Part shown: positions 44,422 through 55,941 of the stretch, one piece after another
Layout of the letters: the number at the start of each line of letters is the position of its first letter
Numbering within the stretch: the first letter of the stretch is position 1
DNA from: Staphylococcus muscae
GTDB lineage: Bacteria > Bacillota > Bacilli > Staphylococcales > Staphylococcaceae
Length of the DNA: 64,000 bases
Assembly (NCBI RefSeq): GCF_003019275.1
Contig: NZ_CP027848.1
Location: 1-64,000 of the forward strand
Reading direction: 5' to 3'
Position numbers and translations under genes: made by a program
Notes under the pieces: generated by a model
What the model saw: only the letters and a program-made list of their open reading frames with translations
Told to the model about the DNA's origin: nothing
The model's database searches: none

Positions 44422-46603
44422 ATTTTTAGAACCAACTGCCGAAGAGATCAAAACACAAAAAATATACCGTGAAATGGGTCTCAGTGATGCAGAATTTGAT
44501 AAAGTCGAAACGATTTTGGGAAGAAAGCCAAACTATACAGAAACAGGTATTTTTTCCGTGATGTGGAGTGAACATTGTTCTTACAAGCATTCCAAACCAT
44601 TTTTAAAGCAATTCCCAACAACAGGTGAACATGTCTTAATGGGACCTGGTGAAGGTGCAGGTGTCGTTGATATTGGTGATAATCAAGCAGTTGTATTTAA
44701 AGTTGAGTCGCACAACCACCCTTCAGCGATTGAGCCGTATCAAGGTGCGGCAACAGGTGTAGGTGGTATTATCCGCGACATCGTATCAATCGGTGCACGT
44801 CCGATTAATTTATTGAATAGTTTGCGTTTCGGTGAACTGACTGAGAAAACGAATCGTCGCTTATTACGTGGTGTTGTTGCTGGTATCGGTGGTTATGGTA
44901 ACTGTATCGGTATTCCAACCACTGCTGGTGAAATTGAGTTTGATGATCGATATGACGGTAATCCACTTGTTAATGCGATGTGTGTTGGTGTGATTGATCA
45001 CGATATGATTCAAAAAGGGTTAGCACAAGGCGTTGGTAATTCAGTGATTTATGTTGGATTAAAAACTGGACGTGACGGTATTCACGGTGCAACGTTTGCA
45101 TCAGAAGAGTTGACTGAAGAAAGTGAAAGCAAACGCCCATCTGTTCAAATCGGCGATCCGTTTGTTGGTAAAAAGTTGATGGAAGCAACTCTTGAAGCGA
45201 TCACATACCCAGAACTTGTTGGTATTCAAGATATGGGGGCAGCTGGTTTAACGTCATCATCATCTGAAATGGCAGCTAAAGGTGGCAGTGGCATTCACTT
45301 ACAACTTGAAAAAGTACCTGTACGTGAAATGGGTATCTCACCTTATGAAATGATGTTGTCTGAAACACAAGAGCGTATGTTATTAGTTGTTAAAAAAGGA
45401 ACAGAACAAAAGTTTTTAGATTTATTTGAGAAACATGAACTGGACAGTGCTGTTATCGGTGAAGTTACAGACACAGATCGCTTTGTCTTAACTTATGAAG
45501 GCGAAGTATTTGCAGACATTCCTGTTAAACCTTTGGATCATGAAGCGCCTGTTTATGTGTTAGAGGGAGAACCATTAAAGCATGATAAGCCAGCGAATGA
45601 TTATAGTGGAATTGATGTTGAAGATGTGTTTGATCGATTGTTAACACATCCAACAATTGCTTCAAAACAATATTTGTATCGTCAATATGATCAACAAGTT
45701 GGGGCGAATACAATTGTTAAACCAGGTTTACAAGCGTCTGTTGTACGTGTAGAAGGTACGAATAAAGCGGTTGCGTCGACAATTGATGGTGAGGCACGCT
45801 ATGTGTTTAACGATCCATATGAAGGCGGCAAAATGGTTGTAGCAGAAGCGTATCGTAATCTAATCGCAGTTGGAGCAAAACCTTTAGCGATGACGGACTG
45901 CTTGAATTATGGCTCACCTGAAAAGAAACATATTTATCAACAACTGATTGACTCAACTCGTGGTATGGCAGAGGCATGTGATGTGTTAGAGACACCAGTT
46001 GTTTCAGGTAACGTGTCACTTTATAACGAAACACGTACGTCGTCTATTTTCCCAACGCCTGTTGTAGGGATGGTAGGTCTCATTGAAGATATCGATTACC
46101 TTCGTGATTTTACACCTTCTGCTGGTGATAAAGTGTACGTGGTTGGCGAAACAACAGATAATTATGGTGGTAGTCAAGTTGAAAAGTTATTATACGGTGA
46201 TGTGAATCATGAAACAGAAACAGTTGACTTAACAGAAGAAGCAACAAAAGGTGAAGCAATTCGAAAAGCGGTTCGAGAAGGTGTGCTTTCACATGTTCAA
46301 ACAGTCGGAAAAGGTGGATTACTCATCATATTGGCACGTATGAGTGCATTCTACAATTTAGGGTTAGATGCAACTGTTGATTTGAGCAATGCACAGCTAT
46401 TTAGTGAGACACAAGGTCGTTACGTCGTTGTTGTGAAAGCAGGGCAAACATTTGCGCATGACAATGCTGTTGAAATTGGTACACTCACTGACAATGATGA
46501 CTTTAAAGTAGCAGCACAACACAAAACATTACACCGTCGTACATCTGAATTGAAAGAAGCATGGGAAGGGGCAATCGAAGCATGTATGACATCCGTGGAT
46601 TAA
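44414..46603 (+). CDS. purL: FGAM synthetase subunit PurL
   Basis: A 729-residue small-type PurL, the ATP-dependent synthetase subunit. Visible: [20 protein letters not shown] near the start, [17 protein letters not shown] (nucleotide and Mg site), [20 protein letters not shown] and the second-half repeat [20 protein letters not shown]. Length is typical of Firmicutes (about 730). GGAGG precedes the ATG. Confidence 0.95.
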   Translation: MPKFLEPTAEEIKTQKIYREMGLSDAEFDKVETILGRKPNYTETGIFSVMWSEHCSYKHSKPFLKQFPTTGEHVLMGPGEGAGVVDIGDNQAVVFKVESHNHPSAIEPYQGAATGVGGIIRDIVSIGARPINLLNSLRFGELTEKTNRRLLRGVVAGIGGYGNCIGIPTTAGEIEFDDRYDGNPLVNAMCVGVIDHDMIQKGLAQGVGNSVIYVGLKTGRDGIHGATFASEELTEESESKRPSVQIGDPFVGKKLMEATLEAITYPELVGIQDMGAAGLTSSSSEMAAKGGSGIHLQLEKVPVREMGISPYEMMLSETQERMLLVVKKGTEQKFLDLFEKHELDSAVIGEVTDTDRFVLTYEGEVFADIPVKPLDHEAPVYVLEGEPLKHDKPANDYSGIDVEDVFDRLLTHPTIASKQYLYRQYDQQVGANTIVKPGLQASVVRVEGTNKAVASTIDGEARYVFNDPYEGGKMVVAEAYRNLIAVGAKPLAMTDCLNYGSPEKKHIYQQLIDSTRGMAEACDVLETPVVSGNVSLYNETRTSSIFPTPVVGMVGLIEDIDYLRDFTPSAGDKVYVVGETTDNYGGSQVEKLLYGDVNHETETVDLTEEATKGEAIRKAVREGVLSHVQTVGKGGLLIILARMSAFYNLGLDATVDLSNAQLFSETQGRYVVVVKAGQTFAHDNAVEIGTLTDNDDFKVAAQHKTLHRRTSELKEAWEGAIEACMTSVD

Positions 46604-48003
46604 ATGAAGAATGTGGTGTATTCGGCATATGGAATCATCCTTACGCTGCCCATTTAACGTATCTGGCACTACACAGTCTTCAACATCGCGGGCAAGAAGG
46701 TGCTGGTATCGTATGCTCCAACGGTGAACAATTATTCGGTGCACGTGGCATGGGATTGCTTACTGAAGCGATTTCAGATGAGCAACTCAAGTCATTGGAA
46801 GGATATCAGAGTGCCATCGGTCATGTCCGCTATGCAACGACAGGTGCTAGTGAAATTTCGAATGTACAGCCATTCTTATTCAAGCATTCGAAAGGTGATT
46901 TAGGATTGGCACATAATGGTAACCTGACGAATGCACATCAAATACGTCGTGCAATTGAATCAGAGGGCGGTATTTTTCAAACGACAAGTGACTCAGAAGT
47001 ACTAGCTCATTTATTAATCAAAGGAAAGTCAAAACATATTAAAACAAATCAAAAAGCGGCGTTAAACCAAGTGAAAGGTGCATTTAGCTGTGTCATATTA
47101 AACGAAAAGCAATTAACAGCTACACGTGATAACTGTGGTGTCCGTCCGTTAATGCTAGGAAAAGTAGATGGCGCATACTGTGTTGCCAGTGAAACATGTG
47201 CCTTTACGGCGATTGGTGCAGAATATATTCGCGATATTGAACCGGGAGAGTTAATTACGTTCTCTGGCGACAATGACGTAGATTATGACTCTTACACGCC
47301 TGACACTCATCAACATATGTGTTCGATGGAGTACATCTACTTTGCACGACCTGACTCTGAATTTCAAAAGCATTCTATCTACCAAGTGCGCAAAGCATTA
47401 GGACGTCAATTAGCAAAAGAAATGGGTATCGAAGCAGATATCGTGATTGGAGTTCCTGACTCATCTTTACAAGCTGCAAAAGGATTTTCAGAAGAGACAG
47501 GTATCCCGAATGAGCAAGGGCTATTAAAAAATAGATATATCGGTAGAACGTTCATCACACCTGATCAAAGTGTACGTGAAAGACAAGTACGTATGAAACA
47601 TTCACCGATTCGTGATGTTGTAGAAGGCAAAAGCATCGTCGTCATTGATGATTCTATTGTACGTGGGACCACAAGTAAATACATTGTTAAAGCATTAAAA
47701 TCTGCAGGTGCACGTGAAGTGCATATGGGTATTTCATCACCACCTTTAAAAAATCCTTGTTATTACGGTATTGATGTGTCAACACATGCAGAGCTAATGG
47801 CTGCGCAATATTCAGTAGAAACAATTAAAGAGATGATTGGTGCAGATTCATTAACGTATCTCTCTGTTGAAGGAATGCATGAAGTCTTCAAACAGTATGG
47901 CTCTAAAGGGGAGTGCAATGCTTGCTTTACAGGGAATTACCCGATTGAAATTGTTGATAATCTATTACCAGAAGTTAAAGAATTGAAAAGAAGAGGAGTG
48001 TAG
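46582..48003 (+). CDS. purF: Amidophosphoribosyltransferase
   Basis: A 473-residue enzyme for the first committed purine step (PRPP to phosphoribosylamine). A ten-residue propeptide [10 protein letters not shown] precedes the nucleophile Cys of CGVFGIWNH, which needs self-cleavage. The PRTase motif is [19 protein letters not shown]. Cysteines consistent with the Firmicute Fe-S cluster occur ([14 protein letters not shown] region, [19 protein letters not shown]). The start lies inside purL by 22 bases. Confidence 0.94.
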   Translation: MYDIRGLNEECGVFGIWNHPYAAHLTYLALHSLQHRGQEGAGIVCSNGEQLFGARGMGLLTEAISDEQLKSLEGYQSAIGHVRYATTGASEISNVQPFLFKHSKGDLGLAHNGNLTNAHQIRRAIESEGGIFQTTSDSEVLAHLLIKGKSKHIKTNQKAALNQVKGAFSCVILNEKQLTATRDNCGVRPLMLGKVDGAYCVASETCAFTAIGAEYIRDIEPGELITFSGDNDVDYDSYTPDTHQHMCSMEYIYFARPDSEFQKHSIYQVRKALGRQLAKEMGIEADIVIGVPDSSLQAAKGFSEETGIPNEQGLLKNRYIGRTFITPDQSVRERQVRMKHSPIRDVVEGKSIVVIDDSIVRGTTSKYIVKALKSAGAREVHMGISSPPLKNPCYYGIDVSTHAELMAAQYSVETIKEMIGADSLTYLSVEGMHEVFKQYGSKGECNACFTGNYPIEIVDNLLPEVKELKRRGV

Positions 48004-48006
48004 TCA

Positions 48007-49035
48007 ATGGCTGAGTCATACAAACAAGCCGGTGTTGATATTGAAGCAGGATATGAAGCAGTGAAGCAAATGTCAAGTCATGTCGAACGTACGATGCGTC
48101 GAGAAGTTTTAGGAGGGCTCGGAGGATTTGGTGCTACTTTTGATCTTTCACAATTGAACATGAAAGCACCAGTGCTCGTATCAGGAACAGATGGTGTTGG
48201 AACGAAATTAAAACTAGCCATTGATCACAATAAACATGACACGATTGGAATAGATGCTGTGGCAATGTGCGTCAACGATATTTTGACAACAGGTGCAGAG
48301 CCGCTTTATTTCTTAGATTATATTGCAACAAACAAAGTTGTACCAGAAGTGATTGCACAAATTGTTAAAGGAATCAGTGATGGTTGTGTCGAAACAAATA
48401 CGGCACTCATCGGTGGAGAAACAGCTGAAATGGGCGAAATGTATCACGAAGGTGAATACGATGTAGCAGGGTTTGCCGTTGGAGCTGTCGAAAAAGAAGA
48501 CTATATTGATGGATCAGAAGTTAAAGCTGGCGATGTGATCATTGGATTGGCTTCTCACGGTATTCACTCAAATGGCTTCAGCTTAGTACGACGATTAATC
48601 GAACAGTCAGGCATTGATGTCCATGAAAAATTCGACGGTGAACGTTCATATCTTGAAACATTTCTCACGCCGACAGCACTTTATGTAAAACCGGTGTTAG
48701 CTGTTAAAGAGCAAGTGCGTATTAAAGCGATGACGCATATTACCGGCGGTGGTTTTTACGAAAATATTCCACGTGCCTTACCAGAAGGAAAAACAGCGGT
48801 AATTAATACGTCAGCATTCCCAACACCTAAAGTGTTCGACTGGCTTCAAGAAGTAGGACGTATCGATTTAGATGAAATGTATCATATTTTTAATATGGGT
48901 ATTGGATATACATTAGTAGTCGATGCAGAAGATGAAGATCGTGTTCATGAAATTTTAAAAACGATGAATGTTGCAGCTTATTCAATTGGAACAGTTACTG
49001 AAGAAGCAGAAGCCATTCGTTTAGTGGAGGCGTAA
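48007..49035 (+). CDS. purM: AIR synthetase
   Basis: A 342-residue enzyme closing the imidazole ring of FGAM with ATP. Visible: [70 protein letters not shown] and [16 protein letters not shown]. It starts 3 bases after purF with AGAGGAG upstream. Confidence 0.95.
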   Translation: MAESYKQAGVDIEAGYEAVKQMSSHVERTMRREVLGGLGGFGATFDLSQLNMKAPVLVSGTDGVGTKLKLAIDHNKHDTIGIDAVAMCVNDILTTGAEPLYFLDYIATNKVVPEVIAQIVKGISDGCVETNTALIGGETAEMGEMYHEGEYDVAGFAVGAVEKEDYIDGSEVKAGDVIIGLASHGIHSNGFSLVRRLIEQSGIDVHEKFDGERSYLETFLTPTALYVKPVLAVKEQVRIKAMTHITGGGFYENIPRALPEGKTAVINTSAFPTPKVFDWLQEVGRIDLDEMYHIFNMGIGYTLVVDAEDEDRVHEILKTMNVAAYSIGTVTEEAEAIRLVEA

Positions 49036-49037
49036 CA

Positions 49038-49604
49038 GTGGTTAAAATTGCAATTTTTGCATCAGGATCTGGAACGAACTTTGATAACATTATGCAACGT
49101 GTAAAAAAAGGGGTATTACGCAATATTGAAGTGACGGCATTGTATACAGATCAGCCGACAGCGGCATGCGTACAACTAGGACAACAACATGGGTTACCGG
49201 TTCATACTTATAGACCTAAATCATATGTTGATAAACTAGCGTACGAGCAAGACGTGTTGAAACAGTTAGAAGCAGAACAAGTAGAATGGATTGTGTTGGC
49301 AGGTTATATGCGTTTAATCGGTAATACATTACTCGATGCATATGAAGGGAAAATTTTAAATATTCATCCTTCACTTTTACCGAAATACAAAGGTATCGAC
49401 GCAATTGGTAAGGCGCTAAATAATGGGGAACTTGAAACGGGAACAACCGTTCATTATGTCGATGCAGGTATGGATACAGGACAAATTATTGCACAACGAA
49501 AATGTCCGATATATCAGGACGATACGAAAGCAGCATTAGAAGACCGCATTAAAAGTTTGGAATATGAATTATATCCAGAAGTCATACAACAGATTATTCG
49601 ATAA
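49038..49604 (+). CDS. purN: GAR transformylase (10-formyl-THF dependent)
   Basis: A 188-residue transferase of the formyl group from 10-formyl-THF to GAR. Start [13 protein letters not shown], active site [20 protein letters not shown] (catalytic Asn-His) and [14 protein letters not shown] with the catalytic Asp. The start is GTG, with GGAGG 7 bases upstream. It depends on FolD, encoded just upstream of the operon. Confidence 0.94.
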   Translation: MVKIAIFASGSGTNFDNIMQRVKKGVLRNIEVTALYTDQPTAACVQLGQQHGLPVHTYRPKSYVDKLAYEQDVLKQLEAEQVEWIVLAGYMRLIGNTLLDAYEGKILNIHPSLLPKYKGIDAIGKALNNGELETGTTVHYVDAGMDTGQIIAQRKCPIYQDDTKAALEDRIKSLEYELYPEVIQQIIR

Positions 49605-49619
49605 GGAGCTTGAAATAGG

Positions 49620-51098
49620 ATGAAAAAAGCGATATTGAGCGTTTCTAATAAAACTGGTATTGCAACATTTGCGAAAAAACTTGTAGCAGAAGGTTTTGAG
49701 TTGTATTCAACAGGTGGTACATACCGTGCGATTGAAGAGGCAGGTGTGCCAGTAGCATCAGTATCAGAACTGACACAATTTGATGAAATTATGGATGGGC
49801 GTGTAAAAACATTACATCCAGCAGTACACGGTGGTATTTTGGCAGATCGTGATAAACCTGAGCATCTTGAACAGTTAGCAGCACAAAACATTGATTTAAT
49901 TGATATGGTCGTTGTGAACTTATATCCATTTCAAGAAACAATTAAAAATCCGAATGTGACTGAGATGGATGCGATTGAAAATATTGATATTGGTGGACCA
50001 ACGATGTTGCGTGCAGCTGCTAAGAATTTCAAACATGTTGTAACAATTGTAAATCCTGATGATTATGATGAAGTTATTTCAAGATTACAAGCGGATACTT
50101 TGTATGAAGCGTATCGCAAATCATTGATGATTAAAGTTTTTAAACATACTTTTGAGTATGATCAGGCAATTACGAATTATTTTAGTAACAATGAAGAAGT
50201 ATTGCGTTACGGTGAAAACCCACAACAAGCAGCGACATTTGTTCGTACATCTACGGCACCTAATACGCTTGCAGGCGCGATACAACATCACGGCAAGCAG
50301 TTGAGTTATAACAATATTAAAGATGCAGATGCGGCGTTAACATTAGTGAAACAGTTTGAAAGTCCTGCAGCTGTTGCGGTGAAACATATGAATCCATGTG
50401 GTGTAGGTATTGGAGAAACGATTCATGAGGCTTATTTAAATGCCTATGAGGCGGATAGTCAATCTATTTTTGGTGGTATTGTGGCGCTGAACCGTCCAGT
50501 GACTAAAGAATTAGCTGAGTCACTACACAGTATTTTCTTAGAAGTAGTCATTGCGCCAAGCTTTGATGAAGCGGCTTTAGCTGTCTTACAACAAAAGAAA
50601 AATATCCGTTTGTTAGAAGTAGAAATGACAAGTGACCCATCTGAACAAGAATTTGTCTCTGTATCAGGTGGCTATCTTGTACAAGATAAAGATACATTTG
50701 ATGTACCAAAATCTGAAATGAAGGTTGTTACTGATGTCGCACCGACAGATGAACAATGGGAAGCACTTCTTCTTGGTTGGAAAGTCGTAAAAGCAGTGAA
50801 GAGTAACGCAATTGTGTTAGCAAACCGTAAGCAAACAGTGGGCGTTGGTGCAGGACAAATGAATCGTGTCGGGTCAGCTGAAATTGCGATTGAACGAGCA
50901 ATTGAGATGAATGACAACGTTGTGCTTGCATCAGATGGATTCTTCCCAATGGATGATACGGTAGAGACAGCGGCAAAAGCAGGGGTTAAAGCGATTATTC
51001 AACCGGGTGGCTCTATTAAAGACCAAGATTCAATCGATATGGCGAATAAATATGGTATCGCAATGGTGACGACAGGCATGCGTCACTTCAAACATTAA
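49620..51098 (+). CDS. purH: AICAR transformylase / IMP cyclohydrolase
   Basis: A 492-residue bifunctional enzyme for the last two steps to IMP. N-terminal cyclohydrolase ([47 protein letters not shown]). C-terminal AICAR transformylase with [24 protein letters not shown] (catalytic Lys-His), and [13 protein letters not shown]. The N- and C-termini match the family, so it is complete. Confidence 0.95.
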   Translation: MKKAILSVSNKTGIATFAKKLVAEGFELYSTGGTYRAIEEAGVPVASVSELTQFDEIMDGRVKTLHPAVHGGILADRDKPEHLEQLAAQNIDLIDMVVVNLYPFQETIKNPNVTEMDAIENIDIGGPTMLRAAAKNFKHVVTIVNPDDYDEVISRLQADTLYEAYRKSLMIKVFKHTFEYDQAITNYFSNNEEVLRYGENPQQAATFVRTSTAPNTLAGAIQHHGKQLSYNNIKDADAALTLVKQFESPAAVAVKHMNPCGVGIGETIHEAYLNAYEADSQSIFGGIVALNRPVTKELAESLHSIFLEVVIAPSFDEAALAVLQQKKNIRLLEVEMTSDPSEQEFVSVSGGYLVQDKDTFDVPKSEMKVVTDVAPTDEQWEALLLGWKVVKAVKSNAIVLANRKQTVGVGAGQMNRVGSAEIAIERAIEMNDNVVLASDGFFPMDDTVETAAKAGVKAIIQPGGSIKDQDSIDMANKYGIAMVTTGMRHFKH

Positions 51099-51111
51099 GG
51101 AGGCCGTGCAT

Positions 51112-52350
51112 ATGAATATTTTAGTTATCGGTGGCGGTGGACGAGAACATGTCCTTGCAAAAAAGTTAAACCAATCACCACTTGTTGAATGTGTATATGC
51201 TATTCCTGGTAATGATGCGATGGCTCATGTTGCTGAAGTTCATGCAGAAATTGCCGAAAATGAACATGATAAAATTGTTCTGTTTGCAAAAGACCATCAC
51301 GTCGAGTGGGTTGTGATCGGTCCAGAACAACCTTTAACAGAAGGACTTGCAAATCAATTACGTGAAGCGGGAATCAAAGTTTTTGGCCCAAATAAAGCAG
51401 CGGCACAAATTGAAGGGTCGAAGTCATTTGCCAAACAATTGATGGCAAAATATGACATTCCAACTGCTGATTATCAAGAAATTGATACAAAAACAGAAGC
51501 ACTTGCATATATTGAACAATGTGATTTGCCAGTTGTGTTGAAAAAAGATGGCTTAGCAGCAGGTAAAGGTGTCATTATTGCCGATACACGAGAAGCAGCA
51601 CAAGCAGCAGTTGAGACACTTTATCCTGAAGAAGAGAGCAAAGTAGTATTTGAGCAATTTTTACAAGGTGAAGAGTTTTCTTTAATGACCTTCGTAAATG
51701 GAGATTATGCTGTACCTTTTGATACGATTGCACAAGATCACAAACGTGCCTATGATCATGATGAAGGACCGAATACAGGAGGTATGGGTGCGTATTGTCC
51801 TGTACCACATATCGGTCAAGATGTACTGGATGTAACGAATGAACGTATTGCACAGCCGATTGCACGTGCGATGAAAAAAGAAGGCTATGATTTCTTCGGT
51901 TTGTTGTATATCGGTGCAATTTTAACTGATGAAGGACCGAAAGTGATTGAGTTTAATGCACGCTTTGGTGATCCTGAAGCACAAGTTTTATTAACACGTA
52001 TGGAGAGCGATTTGATGGCGCACATTTTACAATTGGAAGCACGAGAGCCGATTGATATGCGATGGAAAGATGAAGCGGTGGTTGGTGTCATGTTAGCTTC
52101 CAAAGGATACCCAAATGCATATGAAAAAGGAGTATCCGTGACAGGTTTTGAACGAGACTTAGATCATTATTTCGTTAGTGGCTTAAAGTATGATGGTACT
52201 CGATATATCAATGCGGGTGGACGTGTTATATTAGCCATTGGAGAAGGTACTTCGATTGCAGAAGCACAGCGTGAAGCATATCGACGTGTTGATCAAATAG
52301 AGAGTGATGGTCTATTTTATCGTAAAGACATTGCGAATAAAGCATTATAA
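51112..52350 (+). CDS. purD: GAR synthetase
   Basis: A 412-residue ATP-grasp ligase joining phosphoribosylamine and glycine. Visible: [64 protein letters not shown] and [15 protein letters not shown]. The ATG at 51112 has AAGGAGG 8 bases upstream; a GTG two codons earlier is less likely. Last gene of the operon; a terminator follows. Confidence 0.95.
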   Translation: MNILVIGGGGREHVLAKKLNQSPLVECVYAIPGNDAMAHVAEVHAEIAENEHDKIVLFAKDHHVEWVVIGPEQPLTEGLANQLREAGIKVFGPNKAAAQIEGSKSFAKQLMAKYDIPTADYQEIDTKTEALAYIEQCDLPVVLKKDGLAAGKGVIIADTREAAQAAVETLYPEEESKVVFEQFLQGEEFSLMTFVNGDYAVPFDTIAQDHKRAYDHDEGPNTGGMGAYCPVPHIGQDVLDVTNERIAQPIARAMKKEGYDFFGLLYIGAILTDEGPKVIEFNARFGDPEAQVLLTRMESDLMAHILQLEAREPIDMRWKDEAVVGVMLASKGYPNAYEKGVSVTGFERDLDHYFVSGLKYDGTRYINAGGRVILAIGEGTSIAEAQREAYRRVDQIESDGLFYRKDIANKAL

Positions 52351-52354
52351 TAGA

Positions 52355-52397
52355 AAAGATGATTCGGAAGTGGTAAGTTTCCGAATCATCTTTTTAC
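52355..52397 (+). terminator. Terminator of the purine operon
   Basis: AAAGATGATTCGGAA / TTTCCGAATCATCTTT hairpin, then TT. Confidence 0.85.
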
Positions 52398-52476
52398 GTC
52401 CATAGCATACATAAACGGGAAAGTATGCATGCCTTTTCATATCATCGAGATCATGAAAACGCAATACATACATCGT

Positions 52477-53268
52477 TTAACGTGCGTCTGAAATACCTGT
52501 GATTGGTAAGTAATTGGCACACGTAAATGCAAGAGCAATGAGCACGATGATGATGACGACTAACAAAATATCACGGTAACTGAAAGGAACATGGTAATAA
52601 TATGTGCGTTTACCATCGTGGAAGCCTTTTTTCTCCATCGCAACAGATAGGCGATGTGCTTTTCGGATATTTTGACTGAGCAGTGGGATTAAAAGATGTT
52701 TGAATCGTTTGAAACCACTGTAATTTTTATTGCTAATCATTTGGTAGCGCATTTTAAGTGAATTACGCAATTGAAAGACAGATTCAATCATCAATGGAAT
52801 CATTCGAAATGCAGCCATAAAGGCATAAGCTACTTTGGGTGGTACCTTCAAATGCTGCATCAAGCTATAAAAAATCATAATGACCTGTGAAGTAAACGCA
52901 ATTGATAGTCCAAAGTAACTAATGACAATTGTTCTTAAAGATAGGTGTAAACCTCTCACAAGACTTTCAACACTGATTTTTACAAAGCCAAATTCTAATA
53001 AAATATGTGTTCCATTCCCATAAAAAATCATAAATAGTGAAGAGGTGAGTGCGAAAAAAGTAGCCATTACAACGAATGAAGCAACAACTTTCCATTTGGT
53101 ACCTGCTACACACAGTAAAAATGCGAACATGAAAAATGCCAAATATAACATGATATCGAAGTTATGGATGAAGATAATGAAAAAGAATAGTGCAACTGCA
53201 AGGAACAGCTTCGTTACAATATTAACTTGATCCATGAATGTTCGATGCGTTTTCCATGATTCAATCAT
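52477..53268 (-). CDS. ykoC: ECF transporter transmembrane protein (EcfT/YkoC type)
   Basis: A 263-residue CbiQ/EcfT-family membrane protein coupling the ATPase to the substrate-binding subunit. About five or six helices. Two basic coupling helices are recognisable near AFRMIPLMIESVFQLRNSLK and LLIPLLSQNIRKAHRLSVAM (the second fits the Ala-Arg-x type motif loosely), then EKKGFHDGKRTYYY. The ATG at 53268 overlaps the ATPase stop by 8 bases, with GGAGG upstream. Last gene of ykoEDC. Confidence 0.85.
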   Translation of the reverse strand: MIESWKTHRTFMDQVNIVTKLFLAVALFFFIIFIHNFDIMLYLAFFMFAFLLCVAGTKWKVVASFVVMATFFALTSSLFMIFYGNGTHILLEFGFVKISVESLVRGLHLSLRTIVISYFGLSIAFTSQVIMIFYSLMQHLKVPPKVAYAFMAAFRMIPLMIESVFQLRNSLKMRYQMISNKNYSGFKRFKHLLIPLLSQNIRKAHRLSVAMEKKGFHDGKRTYYYHVPFSYRDILLVVIIIVLIALAFTCANYLPITGISDAR

Positions 53269-54667
53269 TTGCTGGCACCTCCACTTCATGTAAAATGCCA
53301 TTTAAGACTTCAAAATGGCGGGATGGATAGCGTTCGATAATATGTGGGTCATGTGTAATCATGACAATCGTTTGTCCTTTTGCGATGCGTTCTTGGAATA
53401 ACGTAATAAGTTTAAATGTATTATGGCTGTCTAACCCGAATGTTGGTTCATCGAGTAAGATGATATTAGCATTTGTACTTAATGCCGTTGCAACACTTAA
53501 ACGTCTTTTCTGACCCATCGAAAGTTCGAAAGGGTGTTGTTTAGACACATGTGCTAAGTCGAGCAACGCCAACATAGCTGTCGTCTGTTCATCAGCATGT
53601 TGTGGATTCATATATTCATAGTTCACAAAAATTTCATCATAAACACTATTTTGAATAAATTGCAGTTCCGGATTTTGATAGACTAGGTACATATGACTGG
53701 CTGCATCACGTACTTTTTTTAGTTTTTGTTCATTCCATTGCATCGTGCCTTGATAGGGGATGAGTTGCATCATCGACTCAAACAAAGTCGTTTTGCCAGA
53801 CCCATTTTTTCCAGTAATTGTTAGCCATTGACCTGGTGATATTGTTAAATCAGGTACTTGATACAGTGTACGACGTCCTCTTTGGATAGCGCCATCTTGA
53901 TAATTAAAACGAAAACTTTGAGATGAAATATTAGGTGTTTGATTTGGAAGGGGAGCGGCTGTCCAAGCATTCGGATGCCAAACGCCATATTCAGTCAATG
54001 TCTCTTCATAATTGGCTAATATCTTATCCGGAGACCCTTGTTGTATGATTTGACCTTCATGATTCATAAGAATAACTCGGTCGACATAATCCCAAACATG
54101 AGCCACCTTATGCTCGACAATGAGTACCGTTTGATCTGCCCATAAATCTTTGAGCAAGTCCCACAAGTTTTGTGTTGCTTCGATGTCGAGCATTGCAGTC
54201 GGTTCATCTAAAAATAATGTATCAGCTTCCATGAGTAAGGTACCTGCAATCGCCAGTTTTTGTTTCATCCCACCGCTCAATTTGTTAATTGCTTGTTTTG
54301 GATTTACATCGAGCTGTACTTTGTTAAGTGCAGCTTGAATACGATGATCCATCTCATCTTGTGGCACTTGTTGATTCTCAAGTATAAATGCAAGTTCTTC
54401 ATTGACTTGTGGCATACAGAATTGTGAATCGGGATCTTGGAAGATGACGCCAGCATGACGTGCAACTTCTAATTCGTCATATTTCATCGGCAGATCAATG
54501 AGATCAGGAACGATACCACTCAAGACGTTCAATAGGGTGCTTTTACCAGACCCTGATGGGCCGAGTAAAAGTACCTTTTCTTTATCTTTAATTTCAATAT
54601 CAAGACCATCAAATATTTTATGGTCTGTACTTGGATACTTTAAGCGTAGGTTTTTTGCTTTAAGCAA
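53261..54667 (-). CDS. ykoD: ECF transporter fused ATPase (YkoD type)
   Basis: A 468-residue double ABC ATPase. First half: GPSGSGKSTLLNVLSG, KLSGGMKQKLAIA, DTLFLDEPTAMLD, LIVEHK. Second half: TGKNGSGKTTLFESM, ELSMGQKRRLSVA, IILLDEPTFGLD and MITHD. All catalytic elements are present in both halves, so it can power transport as one chain where other ECF systems use two proteins. The start is TTG with GGAGAG 8 bases upstream. Between ykoE and ykoC and under the TPP riboswitch. Confidence 0.88.
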   Translation of the reverse strand: MLKAKNLRLKYPSTDHKIFDGLDIEIKDKEKVLLLGPSGSGKSTLLNVLSGIVPDLIDLPMKYDELEVARHAGVIFQDPDSQFCMPQVNEELAFILENQQVPQDEMDHRIQAALNKVQLDVNPKQAINKLSGGMKQKLAIAGTLLMEADTLFLDEPTAMLDIEATQNLWDLLKDLWADQTVLIVEHKVAHVWDYVDRVILMNHEGQIIQQGSPDKILANYEETLTEYGVWHPNAWTAAPLPNQTPNISSQSFRFNYQDGAIQRGRRTLYQVPDLTISPGQWLTITGKNGSGKTTLFESMMQLIPYQGTMQWNEQKLKKVRDAASHMYLVYQNPELQFIQNSVYDEIFVNYEYMNPQHADEQTTAMLALLDLAHVSKQHPFELSMGQKRRLSVATALSTNANIILLDEPTFGLDSHNTFKLITLFQERIAKGQTIVMITHDPHIIERYPSRHFEVLNGILHEVEVPAND

Positions 54668-54681
54668 TGTAAGTTCTCTCC

Positions 54682-55257
54682 TTATAGTGAATCATAGTCG
54701 TCTTTTGATGCAGGTCTAAATAGCTTCGTCACACCTGTTTGATCCAATGCTTTGACCAGATAATATGGGAAAGCACCAGCTAATACGACACCACTAATGA
54801 TGCGAAATACGACATATAATATAAGATTCCATTCTGCAACTTCACCTAAGTAACCATAGTACCAGTCGATAGGTAAGCTGATGAGCGCAGCTGCGAGACC
54901 TGCTAACAGCGCAACCATAAATGCACGAGAACGATAGCGGAATAATGCAAATACAAGTTCACAAGCAAGGCCTTGTAAGAGTGCATAGATAATCGTTGGA
55001 ATATCAAAGCGTCCCATCATAATCGTTTCACCTGCACCTGCCGCAAATTCTGCAAGTAAAGCAATGCCCATTTTAGGAATGATGAGATATGCAACAACTG
55101 CTGCTGCAAACCACATACCATATAAAAGTTGATCGATTTGTAAACCGAGTGGTTGGATTGTCTTCGTAACAACCCACCATATGTTATAAACTACACCGAA
55201 GATGACAGAAACTAAGACTGTCACGAGTATGTCTGACAATGTTAAGCCTTTTTTCAT
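54682..55257 (-). CDS. ykoE: ECF substrate-binding membrane protein (YkoE type)
   Basis: A 191-residue, six-helix S-component for hydroxymethylpyrimidine or another thiamine precursor, as inferred from the family and the TPP riboswitch upstream. Visible: SDILVTVLVSVIFGVVYNIW, QIDQLLYGMWFAAAVVAYLI and EFAAGAGETIMMGRFD. The ATG at 55257 has AGGAGG upstream, placed directly after the attenuator's T-run. The longer frame reaching 55335 crosses the terminator and is rejected. Confidence 0.86.
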   Translation of the reverse strand: MKKGLTLSDILVTVLVSVIFGVVYNIWWVVTKTIQPLGLQIDQLLYGMWFAAAVVAYLIIPKMGIALLAEFAAGAGETIMMGRFDIPTIIYALLQGLACELVFALFRYRSRAFMVALLAGLAAALISLPIDWYYGYLGEVAEWNLILYVVFRIISGVVLAGAFPYYLVKALDQTGVTKLFRPASKDDYDSL

Positions 55258-55279
55258 AATAAAGGACCTCCTAATAATA

Positions 55280-55312
55280 AAAGACGCACATCCTTGAAAT
55301 AGGGATGTGCGT
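55280..55312 (-). terminator. Attenuator of the TPP riboswitch
   Basis: GACGCACATCC / GGATGTGCGTC, perfect 11-base arms. On the minus strand TTTTATTATT follows, then the ykoE ribosome binding site. It should form when TPP is bound. Confidence 0.85.
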
Positions 55313-55399
55313 CGATATATGAACGAAGCGCTCATGTTTATTATGTAAGCAACTCAAAATAAGCGTGCGATTCATTGCCGCAAATATCACGTATAAACG

Positions 55400-55495
55400 T
55401 CGTACACTTTCCTCCGCTAGTATCACCTAGATCAGGTACAAAGGGTTTGAGGATATTCCTCATCTCAGTTCTCACACCCCTAGTGCGTGCGTATT
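55400..55495 (-). promoter_or_regulatory. TPP (THI element) riboswitch
   Basis: Read on the minus strand: AGGGGTGTGAGAACTGAGATG near the start, ACCCTTTGTACCTGATC in the centre and CTAGGTGATACTAGCGGAGG at the end. These are the conserved CUGAGA, ACCUGAUC and GCG-GAGG elements of the thiamine pyrophosphate aptamer. An attenuator hairpin and the ykoEDC operon follow, so thiamine excess should shut off precursor uptake. Confidence 0.92.
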
Positions 55496-55572
55496 CAATT
55501 GATATACACAATGTACATGTCTTACAGTAAAAAGTCAAGGGACGAATCGCCCCTTGACTTGATTTGTGTTGA

Positions 55573-55707
55573 TTAATCTAAAGTGCTTTGGATATCATCT
55601 TTTGTTTTGTCGATACCGTCTTTAGCTTCTTGCGCTTTATCTTTTAACGCTTCTTCTTTTTCTTTTGCTTGCTCTGCAGCTTGTTTTAAATCTTTTTCTG
55701 ACATCAT
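55573..55707 (-). CDS. Small charged stress-type protein (CsbD-like composition)
   Basis: A 44-residue hydrophilic protein: MMSEKDLKQAAEQAKEKEEA followed by LKDKAQEAKDGIDKTKDDIQ and STLD. It is almost all Lys, Glu, Asp, Ala and Gln, predicted as one amphipathic helix with repeated KD/AEQAK elements as in CsbD or LEA-like general stress proteins. GGAG lies 6 bases before the ATG at 55707 (or 9 before the second ATG). A SigB-type promoter lies 35 bases upstream. No hydrophobic or catalytic motif. Confidence 0.75.
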   Translation of the reverse strand: MMSEKDLKQAAEQAKEKEEALKDKAQEAKDGIDKTKDDIQSTLD

Positions 55708-55740
55708 AAAACACTCCTTCATTTATGTTGTTACTCTTCT

Positions 55741-55765
55741 ATATCCGTTCTATATTTTGTTAAAC
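55741..55765 (-). promoter_or_regulatory. SigB-type promoter
   Basis: On the minus strand GTTTAA (55765-55760), a 13-base spacer and GGATAT (55746-55741). It fits the general-stress consensus GTTTAA-N12-15-GGGWAW with one mismatch, and faces the 44-residue protein. Confidence 0.6.
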
Positions 55766-55941
55766 ATCATTTTAAAAAAAGATTTATAAAGATGATATAA
55801 AATCTTGGAAAGGGGTAAACATATGACATATGATAGAGCGTATTGTCTAACAGCTTTAAATATTTCATACTAGAGACTGAAATTAATCAATTATCAAGAC
55901 ATAGGACAATTGTTCATATATAATAATTGTGAGGTGAGAGG

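Noticed and set aside
55341..55538. A 65-codon reverse-strand ORF upstream of ykoE.
   Set aside because: It runs through the TPP aptamer; the conserved RNA elements explain the sequence and there is no start context.
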